Below are positions 34,264 through 43,159 of a stretch of DNA of 64,000 bases, piece after piece. The position numbers were made by a program, and so were the translations under genes. The notes under the pieces were generated by a model, which was not told the origin of the DNA, ran no database searches, and saw only the letters and a program-made list of their open reading frames with translations. The stretch covers positions 372,001-436,000 of the forward strand of contig CAWGGV010000009.1 in assembly GCA_963822255.1 (NCBI GenBank). Direction: 5' to 3'. The stretch is from UBA7803 sp963822255. Lineage in GTDB: Bacteria; Pseudomonadota; Gammaproteobacteria; Pseudomonadales; Azotimanducaceae. Within the stretch, counting starts at the first letter, position 1; the number at the start of each line of letters is the position of its first letter.

Positions 34264-36183
34264 TCATCCCTTCCCGGAACGGCGCAGCCGCACCCGAAAC
34301 TCGGCGCCCGGGTCACGGTTCACCACGTCCACGCTGCCGCCCATCCGGGCGGTGAGCTCGCGCACGAGGGCGAGCCCGATGCCGGTGCCCGCGGTCTCGC
34401 GGGTGAGCTCGCTCTCGGAACGGTAAAACAGCGTGAATATCTTCTTCATCTGATCACGCGCGATGCCGGGGCCGAAGTCCCGGACGCGGAATTCCACCCA
34501 GGCGCCGTCGACACGGCTGCCGAGCTCGACCACGCGACGCTCAGCGTCGGCCGCGAACTTAATGGCGTTGTCGACCAGGTTGATCATCACCTGCACGAAA
34601 GCGTCCGTGTCCACGTCGACGGTGCAGCCCTGCGCCTCGTCGACGCGCTCGAGGGTGAGCCCCGCGGCGGCCACGGCAGACGCCGTTTTCGAGACGACCT
34701 GGTCGAGCAGCGCCGACGCGGATACTGGCTGCAGCGTCAGACTCGGCCCGCTGCTGCGAGTGATGCGCGCAAGCTCGAGCACGTTGCCGACCAGACGGGT
34801 CAGGCGCTCGCTCTCGCTCAGAATGAAGTCGTAGTAGCTGCGCTTCTTCTCCTCGTCCGCCCAGCCGGCCTTGAGAATCTCGCCGTACATGCGAATGGAG
34901 GTGAGCGGCGTCTTCAGCTCGTGGCTGACCGCCGAGACGAAATTCTGCTGCTGCTCGGCGAGGCGGATGTGCTCGCGGCCGAGCCGGTACAGCACCAGGC
35001 AGCCGCCGCATAATACCACTGCCATCATGACGGAGACCCAGGCGAGGGTCGTGGCGCCCGGTCCGGCGGGAAGCTCGGCGACGCTGAATACCAGCTCGAG
35101 CCCGTCCGCGGGCGGGGCCAGGCGCTTGCGCAGCAGCAGACTGCCGCCGAGGTTCGAGGACGCGACCGTGTAGGCCTCGCGCGCAGCCGAGGGGTAGACG
35201 CCGATGACGTCGCCGTCGAAGGCGATCACCAGATCGCTGCTGCGGGATAGAGACGACTCCGCGAAGGTGCGCCCGACCGAGGCGTCGAGAAACGCGCGCC
35301 GATCCAGCACGGCTCCCTGGATGAGCTGGCCCGCCAGCCAGACCTTGCGGTACAGCACCAGGTGGTCGGGGTCGAGCAGCACCAGCTGCGGCGGATCGAC
35401 GCTGCTGCTGAATGCGGAGATGCGCGGTGTCAGGGGGCGGTCCCCGCCGGTTGGGGCGATTGTCACCTGACGTACCTCGCGGCTCAGGGTGTCCGGTGCC
35501 GCAGCCTCGTTCGGTGCCTGCGCCGACGGCATCTCCGCCGGCGCCCGTGCTGCCGCGGCCTCCGCGCGGTTCGCCAGCGTGTCTTCGAAGTCGAGCTCTG
35601 CGACCTTGCCCAGCGGAGGCTTCGCCTGCGGCGCCGTCAGCTTGGCCGCCTGGCTGTTGCTGAGCTGATCGAACAGCGCCTGGTTGGCTCCGGTCTGTGC
35701 TCGACGGCCGGAATCCGTGTCTTCGATCTCGAGAAGCTGCCGCAACTGCGCCTGGGCGCTGCGGCGCGCCCGCAGTTCGTCTCCGGTGAGCTTCAGCTCG
35801 TCAGGATCGCGGACGTCGGCAGGCAGCCACGGGGTGCTGAAGTGACCGGCGGCGTCCACCTGAAAGTAGCCGAGCACGCCGGGCAGCTCGGTCTGCGGCG
35901 GCAGGCTCGACAGCGGTGAGCGGGCCACATAGCGCTCACCCGTGACGACCAGGAAGTCGTAGTCGGTGGGCGGGCGCGCCGCTTCCGCCGACATCGCCGT
36001 CGCGACCTCGCGGCTGATGCGCCCAGCCACCTCGTCGGCCAGCGCCCGCTCGGCGTGGAAGGATTCGAAGCGCAGCCGATCGAACGACTGCACGATCAGC
36101 GCCGCGGAGGCCGCCAGCAGCGCCGCGAATACGCCACCGAGCACCCACGCCAGGCGCCGGCGCTGGGCGTCGAACCGATTCAC
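34264..36183 (-). CDS. Membrane sensor histidine kinase
   Basis: A 639-residue kinase with transmembrane segments at about 12-31 and 385-407 and a ~350-residue Pro/Ala/Gln-rich periplasmic region between them. The cytoplasmic part has the HisKA H-box SAVSHELKTPLTSIRMYGE (phospho-His near 425), N-box NLVDNAIKFA, G1 DFGPGIARDQMKKIF and G2 GTGIGLALV. The GTG start overlaps the stop of the response-regulator gene (GTGA, 36180-36183), so the two are translationally coupled. The large sensor region is not a family I recognise. It probably senses an envelope condition, given the divergent PspA operon. Confidence 0.94.
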   Translation of the reverse strand: MNRFDAQRRRLAWVLGGVFAALLAASAALIVQSFDRLRFESFHAERALADEVAGRISREVATAMSAEAARPPTDYDFLVVTGERYVARSPLSSLPPQTELPGVLGYFQVDAAGHFSTPWLPADVRDPDELKLTGDELRARRSAQAQLRQLLEIEDTDSGRRAQTGANQALFDQLSNSQAAKLTAPQAKPPLGKVAELDFEDTLANRAEAAAARAPAEMPSAQAPNEAAAPDTLSREVRQVTIAPTGGDRPLTPRISAFSSSVDPPQLVLLDPDHLVLYRKVWLAGQLIQGAVLDRRAFLDASVGRTFAESSLSRSSDLVIAFDGDVIGVYPSAAREAYTVASSNLGGSLLLRKRLAPPADGLELVFSVAELPAGPGATTLAWVSVMMAVVLCGGCLVLYRLGREHIRLAEQQQNFVSAVSHELKTPLTSIRMYGEILKAGWADEEKKRSYYDFILSESERLTRLVGNVLELARITRSSGPSLTLQPVSASALLDQVVSKTASAVAAAGLTLERVDEAQGCTVDVDTDAFVQVMINLVDNAIKFAADAERRVVELGSRVDGAWVEFRVRDFGPGIARDQMKKIFTLFYRSESELTRETAGTGIGLALVRELTARMGGSVDVVNRDPGAEFRVRLRRSGKG

Positions 36184-36896
36184 GGCTCCGACAACAGGCG
36201 GTAACCTGCCCCGCGCACGGTGACCAGATGCACCGGTTGTTTCGGATCGGGCTCGATCTTCTTGCGCAGCTTGGCCACGTGGATGTCCACCGTGCGGGTC
36301 TCGATGTCCTCATGGTTGGCGTACCCCCACACCCGGGTCAGCAGCTCGTCGCGCGGCACCGGGCGCTGCCGGTGCAGGTGCAGGTACACCAGCACGTCCA
36401 TCTCGCGCCGGGTGAACGGGATCGCGGCCCGGCCGTCCTGCGCGGAACTGAGGTTCGCCACGTCTACCCTCAGGTTGCCGAGGCGAATGCAGGCGACGCC
36501 GGCACCGTCGCTCTCGAAGGGCCGGGTGCGGCGCAGCACCGCGGCCACCCGCAGCACGAGCTGCTCCACGGAGAAGGGCTTCGGCACGTAGTCGTCGGCG
36601 CCGAGCCGGAGCCCGTGCACGATGTCGTCGTCGCTGACCCGGGCCGTCAACATGATGATCGGCTGATCGGGCAGCTTCGCGCGTATCGCCTCGCAGACGC
36701 TGAAGCCGTCGCGCTTAGGCAGCATGATGTCGAGCAGCACCAGATCGTAGTGCCCGGCGAGCGCCAGCGAGAGTGCGCGCTCGCCGTCCTCCGCGACGTC
36801 GACCTGGTAGCCGTGATACACGAACACGTCGATGAGCCCGGTGCGGATGGCAGGTTCGTCTTCCACGATCAAGAGGCGCGGTTTCCGCTTCATCAT
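36180..36896 (-). CDS. OmpR-family response regulator
   Basis: A 238-residue regulator from ATG 36896 (a second ATG follows at 36893). The receiver domain has LLIVEDEP, the phospho-acceptor Asp in LVLLDIMLPKRDG, MLTAR and the KPF Lys. The C-terminal winged helix has FTRREMDVLVYLHLHRQRPVPRDELLTRVWGY, then TRTVDIHVAKLRKKIEPDPKQPVHLVTVRGAGYRLL, the OmpR/PhoB DNA-binding fold. First gene of the regulator-kinase operon. GTAAA repeats in the divergent promoter region are a likely binding site, as for CpxR-type regulators. Confidence 0.95.
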   Translation of the reverse strand: MMKRKPRLLIVEDEPAIRTGLIDVFVYHGYQVDVAEDGERALSLALAGHYDLVLLDIMLPKRDGFSVCEAIRAKLPDQPIIMLTARVSDDDIVHGLRLGADDYVPKPFSVEQLVLRVAAVLRRTRPFESDGAGVACIRLGNLRVDVANLSSAQDGRAAIPFTRREMDVLVYLHLHRQRPVPRDELLTRVWGYANHEDIETRTVDIHVAKLRKKIEPDPKQPVHLVTVRGAGYRLLSEP

Positions 36897-36931
36897 GCCT
36901 TCACAGTAGCAGCAGGCGGTTGCGGCCGCAG

Positions 36932-36968
36932 GTAAATTCCAGGTAAACGCGCCAGGCGCATTGTTTAC
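36932..36968. promoter_or_regulatory. GTAAA direct repeat with an inverted third copy: candidate response-regulator box
   Basis: GTAAA at 36932-36936 and 36943-36947 are 11 bp apart, one helical turn, as GTAAA-TTCCAG-GTAAAC. An inverted GTTTAC lies at 36963-36968. The box sits between the divergent regulator and pspA-like genes, 36 bp from the regulator start. CpxR of E. coli binds GTAAA-N5-GTAAA-type repeats; the match is close but the spacer here is six. Confidence 0.6.
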
Positions 36969-37037
36969 GCCGCCGCGTCTGTTGCGGTCACCGTGATCGA
37001 CCCACCATGAGCGCCGTCGTCCACAACGGAGAGCACG

Positions 37038-37562
37038 ATGGCACTCATCACTCGAATCTCGCGCCTGTTCACGGCGGATCTTCACGCCGTGCTCGACCGC
37101 ATGGAAGAGCCCGAGATCGTCCTCAAGCAGGCCATCCGCGACATGCGGGAAGCCGTTGCGGCCGGTCAGCGGCAGATCCGCGCGCTCGAGGCGCGCGCCG
37201 AGCAGATCGCCGCGGTGCGCGCCAGCACCGAGGCGCGCCTGCGGGAGGCGGCGGAGCAGCTCGACGTGTGTCTGGCGGCCGGCAACGACGACCTCGCACG
37301 GTCGGTCATTCAACGTCGCCTGCAGCTCGAGCGCCACCTGACCGACCTTACGGGTCACGCCGAGCAGGTGGAGCGGTCCGCAGTTGAGCAGGAACGTGCG
37401 CTCGCTCAGCGTCAGCGCGAGCTCGACGTGCTGGTCGCTAGAGCGGCGGTGCTCCACTCCGAAGACCGTGACGGCAGCCACTCGGTTGCCGCCGCGGCCG
37501 TGAGCGCGGACGAGGTGGAGGTTGCGCTGCTGCGCGAGAAGCAGCGGAGGGCGCAGCCATGA
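37038..37562 (+). CDS. PspA/IM30-family protein
   Basis: A 174-residue PspA-like protein: MALITRISRLFTADLHAVLDRMEEPEIVLKQAIRDMREAVAAG is the amphipathic helix and start of the helical hairpin, followed by long charged coiled-coil helices (RQIRALEARAEQIAAVRAS, QRQRELDVLVARAAVL). It is shorter than E. coli PspA (222 residues). PspA proteins bind and protect stressed inner membranes and oligomerise into ESCRT-III-like rods. It overlaps the next gene by four bases (ATGA), is divergent from the two-component system, and lacks the usual pspF/pspB/pspC neighbours. Confidence 0.88.
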   Translation: MALITRISRLFTADLHAVLDRMEEPEIVLKQAIRDMREAVAAGQRQIRALEARAEQIAAVRASTEARLREAAEQLDVCLAAGNDDLARSVIQRRLQLERHLTDLTGHAEQVERSAVEQERALAQRQRELDVLVARAAVLHSEDRDGSHSVAAAAVSADEVEVALLREKQRRAQP

Positions 37563-38107
37563 ACCGGCCGAGCTTCCTGGAAGGCGCGCTGGTCGCGCTG
37601 CTGCTGGCGATGGTCGGCGGTGCCGCCACCGCCGTGCTGATTCCTCTGTTGGGCGCCGCGCTGGTGTGCAAGGCCCTGGTGGCGACGCTCGCCGGCGTCT
37701 ACCTCGGCTACCTGCTCCGGAGCAGCCGGGAGAAGACCGGCCGGGTGGTCGTGCCCTGCCTCTGGCTCATGGCCACGTTGGCCGGCTGCACGCTGCTGTC
37801 GCTGCCCACCTTCGTCGTGCTGCAGACAGGGTCTGTCTGGCTGGTGCGCACCCTGTACTTCCACGGCGGCGTGCTGGCGTCGCTGACGGACCTGGGGCTG
37901 AACGCGATGGCGCTTGCCGCCGCGGCGTGGGCGCTCGGTCGTGGAAGCTGGCTGCTGGCCGTGTGGAGCTTTTTTCTGATGCAGGCGCTGTTCGTCTGGA
38001 TCCGTTCGCCGGCGGCTGCGTCTGCCGATTCGCCTCCCGACCACGGCTTCGAGGCAGCGCGCGCGCTGGCACAAACCGCCCTCGAGCGCCTTGCCACGGG
38101 CCGTTGA
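37559..38107 (+). CDS. Polytopic membrane protein of the PspA operon
   Basis: A 182-residue protein with about five hydrophobic segments (for example FLEGALVALLLAMVGGAATAV, LVCKALVATLAGVYLGYLL, CLWLMATLAGCTLLSLP and LLAVWSFFLMQALFVWI) and a polar tail. The family is unrecognised. Its start overlaps the pspA-like stop, so it should be made with it. By analogy with PspB/PspC or LiaI it may be the membrane partner (inference). Confidence 0.8.
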   Translation: MNRPSFLEGALVALLLAMVGGAATAVLIPLLGAALVCKALVATLAGVYLGYLLRSSREKTGRVVVPCLWLMATLAGCTLLSLPTFVVLQTGSVWLVRTLYFHGGVLASLTDLGLNAMALAAAAWALGRGSWLLAVWSFFLMQALFVWIRSPAAASADSPPDHGFEAARALAQTALERLATGR

Positions 38108-38150
38108 ACCGTTCTCCTCAACCGAAGCCGCAACTCACGAGGATGCAAGC

Positions 38151-39338
38151 ATGAAGTCGAAACTGATCGCTCTCTGTCTGTTCGTTGTCACCGGTACCGC
38201 GGTGCTGGTCTATCCGCAGCATGCGAGGCCCACCGACGGTCAGACACAGCTGCCGGCGCCGGCCGCCGCCGCGCCGCGGGTGGAGGTGGTGTTCGTGCTC
38301 GACACCACCGGCAGCATGGGCGGCTTGATCCAGACCGCCAAGGAAAAGATCTGGTCCATCGCCACCACGATGGCGTCCGCTCAGCCGGCGCCGGAGATCC
38401 GTGTGGGTCTGGTGGCCTATCGCGACCGCGGCGATGCCTACGTCACCCGGGTGACGGATCTGTCCACGGACCTCGACTCCGTGTATGCCTCGCTCATGGA
38501 CTACCGCGCCGAAGGTGGTGGAGACGGTCCGGAAAGCGTCAACGCCGCCCTCGCTGCGGCCGTCGACCAGGTCTCCTGGAGCAAGGAGCGGGACGTCTAC
38601 CGCGTGGTGTTCCTGGTGGGGGATGCACCGCCTCACATGGACTACCAGGACGAGGAGCCCTACACCAGGATCCTCGGCCGTGCCAGGTCCCGCGGCGTCG
38701 TGATCAACACCATTCGCTGCGGCAACAGCCCCGAGACCGCGCAGACCTGGCAGCAGATTGCCGCCCTGGCGCACGGCGACTACTTTACCGTCGAACAGTC
38801 GGGTGGCGCCGTCGCCGTGGCGACGCCTTACGACGCGGAACTGGCGCACCTCTCCGCCGCAGTGGACGAGACGCGGCTGTTCTTCGGCGACGCCCAGGAC
38901 AAGGCGCGCGGGCAGGCCAAGGCCGCGGCCACCGACAAGTTGAGCACCGAGGGCTCCGTAACCGCGCTCGCCCGGCGGGCCGAGTTCAACGCCTCGGCGA
39001 GCGGCCAGCGCAACGCGTTCGGCGAGCTCGATCTGCTGTCGGCGCTGGAATCCGGCCGGGTCGAGCTCGACAGCGTCGAGGACGAAGCCCTGCCCGAGGT
39101 GATGCAGCCCATGGCACCGGCGGAGCGTGAAGCCTACGTGGCCCGCCAGGCCGACAAGCGCAAGACGCTGCAGGCGCGCATCGGCGAGCTGTCGCGCGAG
39201 CGGGATGCCTACATCAAGAAGCAGATGGCGAGCCGCGACGACCTCGGCGACAGCCTCGACTATCAGCTTTTCGAGTCGCTGCGCGACCAGGCCGCGAAGA
39301 AGGGGCTGCGCTACGAAGCTGACGCGCCGAAGCTCTGA
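38151..39338 (+). CDS. Secreted or lipoprotein-like von Willebrand factor A domain protein
   Basis: A 395-residue protein from ATG 38151. A signal sequence (SKLIALCLFVVTGTAVLVYP) leads to a VWA domain with the metal-ion-dependent adhesion motif DTTGSMGG (about residues 49-56), a second metal loop YRDRGDAYVT and VVFLVGDAPPHMD. The C-terminal ~150 residues are helical and charged (ERDAYIKKQMASRDD). The periplasmic location is inferred from the signal. It is the third gene of the PspA operon, 43 bp after the membrane protein. It may be the surface sensor or binding partner of the membrane complex; no known function. Confidence 0.85.
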   Translation: MKSKLIALCLFVVTGTAVLVYPQHARPTDGQTQLPAPAAAAPRVEVVFVLDTTGSMGGLIQTAKEKIWSIATTMASAQPAPEIRVGLVAYRDRGDAYVTRVTDLSTDLDSVYASLMDYRAEGGGDGPESVNAALAAAVDQVSWSKERDVYRVVFLVGDAPPHMDYQDEEPYTRILGRARSRGVVINTIRCGNSPETAQTWQQIAALAHGDYFTVEQSGGAVAVATPYDAELAHLSAAVDETRLFFGDAQDKARGQAKAAATDKLSTEGSVTALARRAEFNASASGQRNAFGELDLLSALESGRVELDSVEDEALPEVMQPMAPAEREAYVARQADKRKTLQARIGELSRERDAYIKKQMASRDDLGDSLDYQLFESLRDQAAKKGLRYEADAPKL

Positions 39339-39521
39339 TCGGCTGATCTGCTCCTGCGAAGGAGTTTCGCCCAGGAAAGCCGGATCGAGAAGATCCCGCA
39401 ACGTGGTTGCCGCCTCGCAGCCCCCGGAGAGCCAGCCCGGCCGGCGACGATCCGCTGCAGGCGGTGGGCCCGTCGGCCGTCACAGCCCGCTGCCTGATCG
39501 GGGGATGGTGCTCGGCATCGC

Positions 39522-39929
39522 TCAGCTGGGCAATTCCACCGTGGCGGTGCCGGATAAAGGATTGTCCGTGCCCTCCCGGTGCAGCCAGATGTCGCATTCG
39601 GCGTAGCGGTGCCCGTCCTGCTCGACAACTGCGGTGACTCGGCCGCGTGCGACGATTCGGTCCTCGCCGAACACGGGCAGGGGAAACCGCATCACGATCC
39701 TGCGAATGCTGCCTGGGCCCGTCCACGCGTGCAGCATGTTCACCATGTAACCCAGGCCGAGCGGGCCCTGGTTGATGACGCGGTGGCCGAGGCCAATCGC
39801 TGCCACCGCGCTCGGATCCCAATGCACGGGATTCGGGTCGCGCAGAATCGCCGCCATGGTCCGCATACGCTCCGGCCGCACGCTTGGCATCACCCATTCA
39901 GGTATCTCGTCGCCGACCTCAACGTGCAT
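39522..39929 (-). CDS. MaoC-like hot-dog dehydratase (C-terminal-type subunit)
   Basis: A 135-residue single hot-dog protein from ATG 39929 (MHVEVGDEIPEWVMPSVRPERM). The hydratase-2 signature is recognisable as the Asp-x4-His pair in RDPNPVHWDPSAVAAIG, followed by VINQGPLGLGYMVNML. Such subunits add water to, or dehydrate, enoyl-CoA/3-hydroxyacyl-CoA intermediates. It overlaps the upstream MaoC-like gene by 11 bases; the two probably form a heterodimer, as in mycobacterial HadAB or the steroid-ring ChsH1-ChsH2 hydratases. Confidence 0.88.
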   Translation of the reverse strand: MHVEVGDEIPEWVMPSVRPERMRTMAAILRDPNPVHWDPSAVAAIGLGHRVINQGPLGLGYMVNMLHAWTGPGSIRRIVMRFPLPVFGEDRIVARGRVTAVVEQDGHRYAECDIWLHREGTDNPLSGTATVELPS

Positions 39930-40383
39930 GCCGCCGCCCCCGGTTGTAGTGCCACGTGATCGTGCTGCTGGCGGCCAGCGTTCCATCCGGCTCCCGCAGC
40001 TCGAAGTGGAACGCGATGCGGTCGTACACGCGTCCGTCCTCCCGCCGCCGTCGATCGGCCTCGACGATGCTGCCGTCGATGCAGTAGGGCAGCTCTTCCT
40101 GCAGCGGGGTCAGAAACCGCCAGTCGTAGCTTTCGATGCCGATGGAGGCATCGGAGTCCGCCTGCCCCAGCGCGAACATCTCGCCGATGTGGGTTCCCGC
40201 ACCGAGTATGGCGACGTGGAACAACGCGATGGGGTGCGCCAGCCCGTCAGGCAGGGGCTCGCTGCCGGTGCATTCGGTGAGCAGGAAGTTCTCCCAATGC
40301 GCGATCCTGTAGGTGCCGCCGGGAAACTGATGTCCCACCAGGGCGCGGATCTCCCGTTCCGGCGGCAAATCGTTCGCTGACAT
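39919..40383 (-). CDS. MaoC-like / FAS1-type dehydratase N-terminal-domain protein
   Basis: A 154-residue hot-dog protein from ATG 40383 (MSANDLPPEREIRALVGHQFPGGTYRIAHWENFLLTEC) with the pattern of the non-catalytic MaoC_dehydrat_N partner (PIALFHVAILGAGTHIGEMFALGQADSD). It lacks the Asp-x4-His active-site pair that its neighbour has, fitting a structural or substrate-binding half of a heterodimer. The gene lies 125 bp downstream of the TonB receptor gene on the same strand. Confidence 0.82.
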   Translation of the reverse strand: MSANDLPPEREIRALVGHQFPGGTYRIAHWENFLLTECTGSEPLPDGLAHPIALFHVAILGAGTHIGEMFALGQADSDASIGIESYDWRFLTPLQEELPYCIDGSIVEADRRRREDGRVYDRIAFHFELREPDGTLAASSTITWHYNRGRRHAR

Positions 40384-40508
40384 TTAATTCCCCCACGACA
40401 CCGGCGCCGCGCCGTTGTTGCGGTCGATCCGGTGCGGTATCCGTTGTCGTTTGCACGAGCTCGGCTGGCGGCGACGCTGGCAGCGCCATCCGCCAGCGAC
40501 GTTGCGCC

Positions 40509-42926
40509 TCACAACCGATATTCGAACTCGACGCCGTAGCTCCGTGGCCGATTCAGTGTTCCGTTGGCGAACAAAGTGGCGATCGGCGTGAATACCTCGT
40601 AGCGCTCATCCGTGAGATTGCGGCCGAACGCCACGACGGACCATTTCTCTGCCACGTACCCGACCGATGCGGTCACGTCTTTGCGGGGGTCGAGGTGCCC
40701 GAGCGGCGTGTTCAACAGGTTGGTCTCGATGTCGTCGACCCAGGAATACTTGCCGTAGATTTCGAACAGACCGGGGCCGATGGGCCAGCTGAACGTGCCG
40801 CCGACGCCGAGCGTGTTCTCGGGCGCGTTGCGCGGTTTCAGGAAGGAGGCGTCCTCGATGATCGTCTGGTTGTCCGAAGCGTTGATGTCGGTCTGGAAGT
40901 CCGAGTATTCGGCGTCCAGGTAGCCGTAGTTGACGAACGCCCGGAACCAGTCGGTGAAGACGTACTCGGTCTCCAGCTCCGCGCCCTGGTAACGAGCGTC
41001 CGCCACGTTGTCGAACACTGTCGCAACCGTCTGGGTGGTGGCGTCGAACTGAATGGACTGTTCCTGCTTGTCTTTGAAATCCGTGCGGAACAGGGTGACA
41101 TTGAGCTTCAGCCGATCGTCCAGATGAGTGCTCTTGTAACCGACCTCGTAGGTGTAGGCGAACTCCGGATCATACTGGTCTCGCACGAAATCGCTGGTGT
41201 TCTGATTCACTCCGAAGAAGCCGCCCGAGTGAAAGCCCTCCGCATAAGAGGCATAGATGATCGAGTCGTCGTTGAGCCGGTAGGTCAGCCCGAGCTTCGG
41301 TGAAACCTCGCGCCAGGTCTTGGAGAGATCGGCGTACTGGGGAAAGTTCCGCAGCCGCTGGCGCGCGACGTTCGACAGGTAGGCCTGTCCGGCGGTGAAA
41401 TCCTTACGCTCTTCCGTCCACCGCAGCCCCGCCGTCAGTGTCCAGTTGTCCAGGAACGTCCAATCCACCTGGGCGAAGGCGGCCACCGAGGTGGTCTCCT
41501 GCTTCTCGTAGAGAATCTGCGTGACGACCTCCCCCAGGGGGATGCCGCCCGGCAGACCGCTGTCGCACCACACGTTCGTTCCCGTGAGCTCGTCCTGGCA
41601 GTCCGCCCAGAGCGCCGGATCGGCCGCCACCCCACCGAACAGCGTCGACCAGAACTGGCCTCCGGTGACCCAGTCCTGGTCGAACTGGTTTCGCCAGTAG
41701 TAGACGCCTGAGGTCAACGAGACATTCTCGAAGGAGCCGTCGATGCGGAGCTCCTGACTGAACTGGTCGTAGTCGTTCCAGCGTTCGATGGTGATGAAGG
41801 GTGCGGCCGAACCGTCGAAGTCGAAGATCCGATTCTCGGTCATGTCGCGATAGCCTGTGACGGACACGAGGCGAAGATTCGGGTTGAGATCCAGCGACGC
41901 GTTCAAGGTGTAGGCATTGGTGTCGAGCTTGGCGTCGTTGTTGGTGTCGTTCTGGGCACTGGAGGGCCGTGCCGTCGATGTCCGGCAGACCTGGGGAAAC
42001 GGCGCGGTGGGGCCAAGCCCGTAGATCAGGCACGCGAGAAATCCGCCGCTGAAGTCGGTTTCGTTCGGATCAGTGGGCGGAGGGACGACGCCCGGTGCGT
42101 AGTTCGCACTGACGTGGTAAGCGCTGAGCTCGCTTTTGTCCTCGAACCGCTCCACCGTGAGCTGCGCTTCGAAGGCCTCGTTTGGCGTCAGCAGCAGCGT
42201 GACTCCGTAGTTCTTGTAGTCGGTATCCGGTTCGTGCCCGCCCAGCGTCTTATTCGACAGGAAACCGTCCGCCTGCTGGGAGGTCACGAACAGCTTGCCG
42301 GCCAGCACGCCCTCGATGAGGGGGGCGTTGCCGACGAAGCGGATCTCCCGCTGCTTGTCTTCGCCGAGCGTGAGCTTCATGCGGGCGCCGAGCTCGCCGG
42401 TGGGACGACTGCGGATCACCTGGATGACGCCCCCCACGGTGTTCTTGCCGAACAGCGTCCCCTGGGGACCGCGCAGCACTTCGACACGTTCCAGGTCGAA
42501 GTTCTCGATGACCTGCCCGGCGAGGGAGCCGAGATAGATGCCGTCGACCATCACCCCGATCGGCGAGTCGAAGGAATTGTCGTCGGTGCGGGTCGGGCTG
42601 ATCCCGCGGATGGTGATCGACGCGCCCCCGCCGCTCCGCGACCCGTCCTCGCCGATCTGCACGTTGGGCGCAAAGCCGTTCAGGTCGGTGAGGTTGCGCA
42701 CCGTAGCACTGGTCAGTTGCTGTGTGAGCGCGGTCATGGCGATCGGCACGTCCTGTGCGGATTCCTCCTGCTTGCGTGCCGTGACGACGACCTCCTCGAT
42801 GACGAGGCTGCGCTTCGACTCGGTCGGCGGCGTCTGGCCACTGGCCGGTGGGGATGTCGTCATCAGGGATGCGCATACGGCGCCCGCACCCAGCATCGCG
42901 GCCAGTGAGCGTCTCGTGGATTCCAT
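40509..42926 (-). CDS. TonB-dependent outer-membrane receptor
   Basis: An 805-residue receptor from ATG 42926, chosen because GGAG lies eight bases upstream. It has a signal peptide (AAMLGAGAVCASLMTTSPPASGQ), a likely TonB box within the EEVVVTARKQEE region, and a plug domain (VPIAMTALTQQL, VMVDGIYLG, LERVEVLRGPQGTLFGKNTVGG). A 22-strand barrel follows, ending with the receptor pattern RSYGVEFEYRL. This SusC-unlike class is abundant in terpene- and steroid-degrading bacteria and imports bulky hydrophobic or chelated substrates. Downstream MaoC genes suggest the imported compound enters beta-oxidation-type chemistry (inference). Confidence 0.95.
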   Translation of the reverse strand: MESTRRSLAAMLGAGAVCASLMTTSPPASGQTPPTESKRSLVIEEVVVTARKQEESAQDVPIAMTALTQQLTSATVRNLTDLNGFAPNVQIGEDGSRSGGGASITIRGISPTRTDDNSFDSPIGVMVDGIYLGSLAGQVIENFDLERVEVLRGPQGTLFGKNTVGGVIQVIRSRPTGELGARMKLTLGEDKQREIRFVGNAPLIEGVLAGKLFVTSQQADGFLSNKTLGGHEPDTDYKNYGVTLLLTPNEAFEAQLTVERFEDKSELSAYHVSANYAPGVVPPPTDPNETDFSGGFLACLIYGLGPTAPFPQVCRTSTARPSSAQNDTNNDAKLDTNAYTLNASLDLNPNLRLVSVTGYRDMTENRIFDFDGSAAPFITIERWNDYDQFSQELRIDGSFENVSLTSGVYYWRNQFDQDWVTGGQFWSTLFGGVAADPALWADCQDELTGTNVWCDSGLPGGIPLGEVVTQILYEKQETTSVAAFAQVDWTFLDNWTLTAGLRWTEERKDFTAGQAYLSNVARQRLRNFPQYADLSKTWREVSPKLGLTYRLNDDSIIYASYAEGFHSGGFFGVNQNTSDFVRDQYDPEFAYTYEVGYKSTHLDDRLKLNVTLFRTDFKDKQEQSIQFDATTQTVATVFDNVADARYQGAELETEYVFTDWFRAFVNYGYLDAEYSDFQTDINASDNQTIIEDASFLKPRNAPENTLGVGGTFSWPIGPGLFEIYGKYSWVDDIETNLLNTPLGHLDPRKDVTASVGYVAEKWSVVAFGRNLTDERYEVFTPIATLFANGTLNRPRSYGVEFEYRL

Positions 42927-43159
42927 GGGGTGATCTCCTCTCTCCCGCACGCTAATGTGCCAGATCCGTGCTGGAACAGAACTGGCGAAACTGCTAGTTC
43001 CGCGATCAGGGCGCCGTCGTTGAAGTCCTAGGCGCGCGTTGTGCAGCGGGGGCGCTGCCGCCGAAGGGCCTCCCGGCGTGGCGACTTTTCCGGCAGCGCT
43101 TTACCGGCAACGCGTTACGGGGAACACTTCAGCCTGAATCTGGTGGGAGATGGTTCCCG

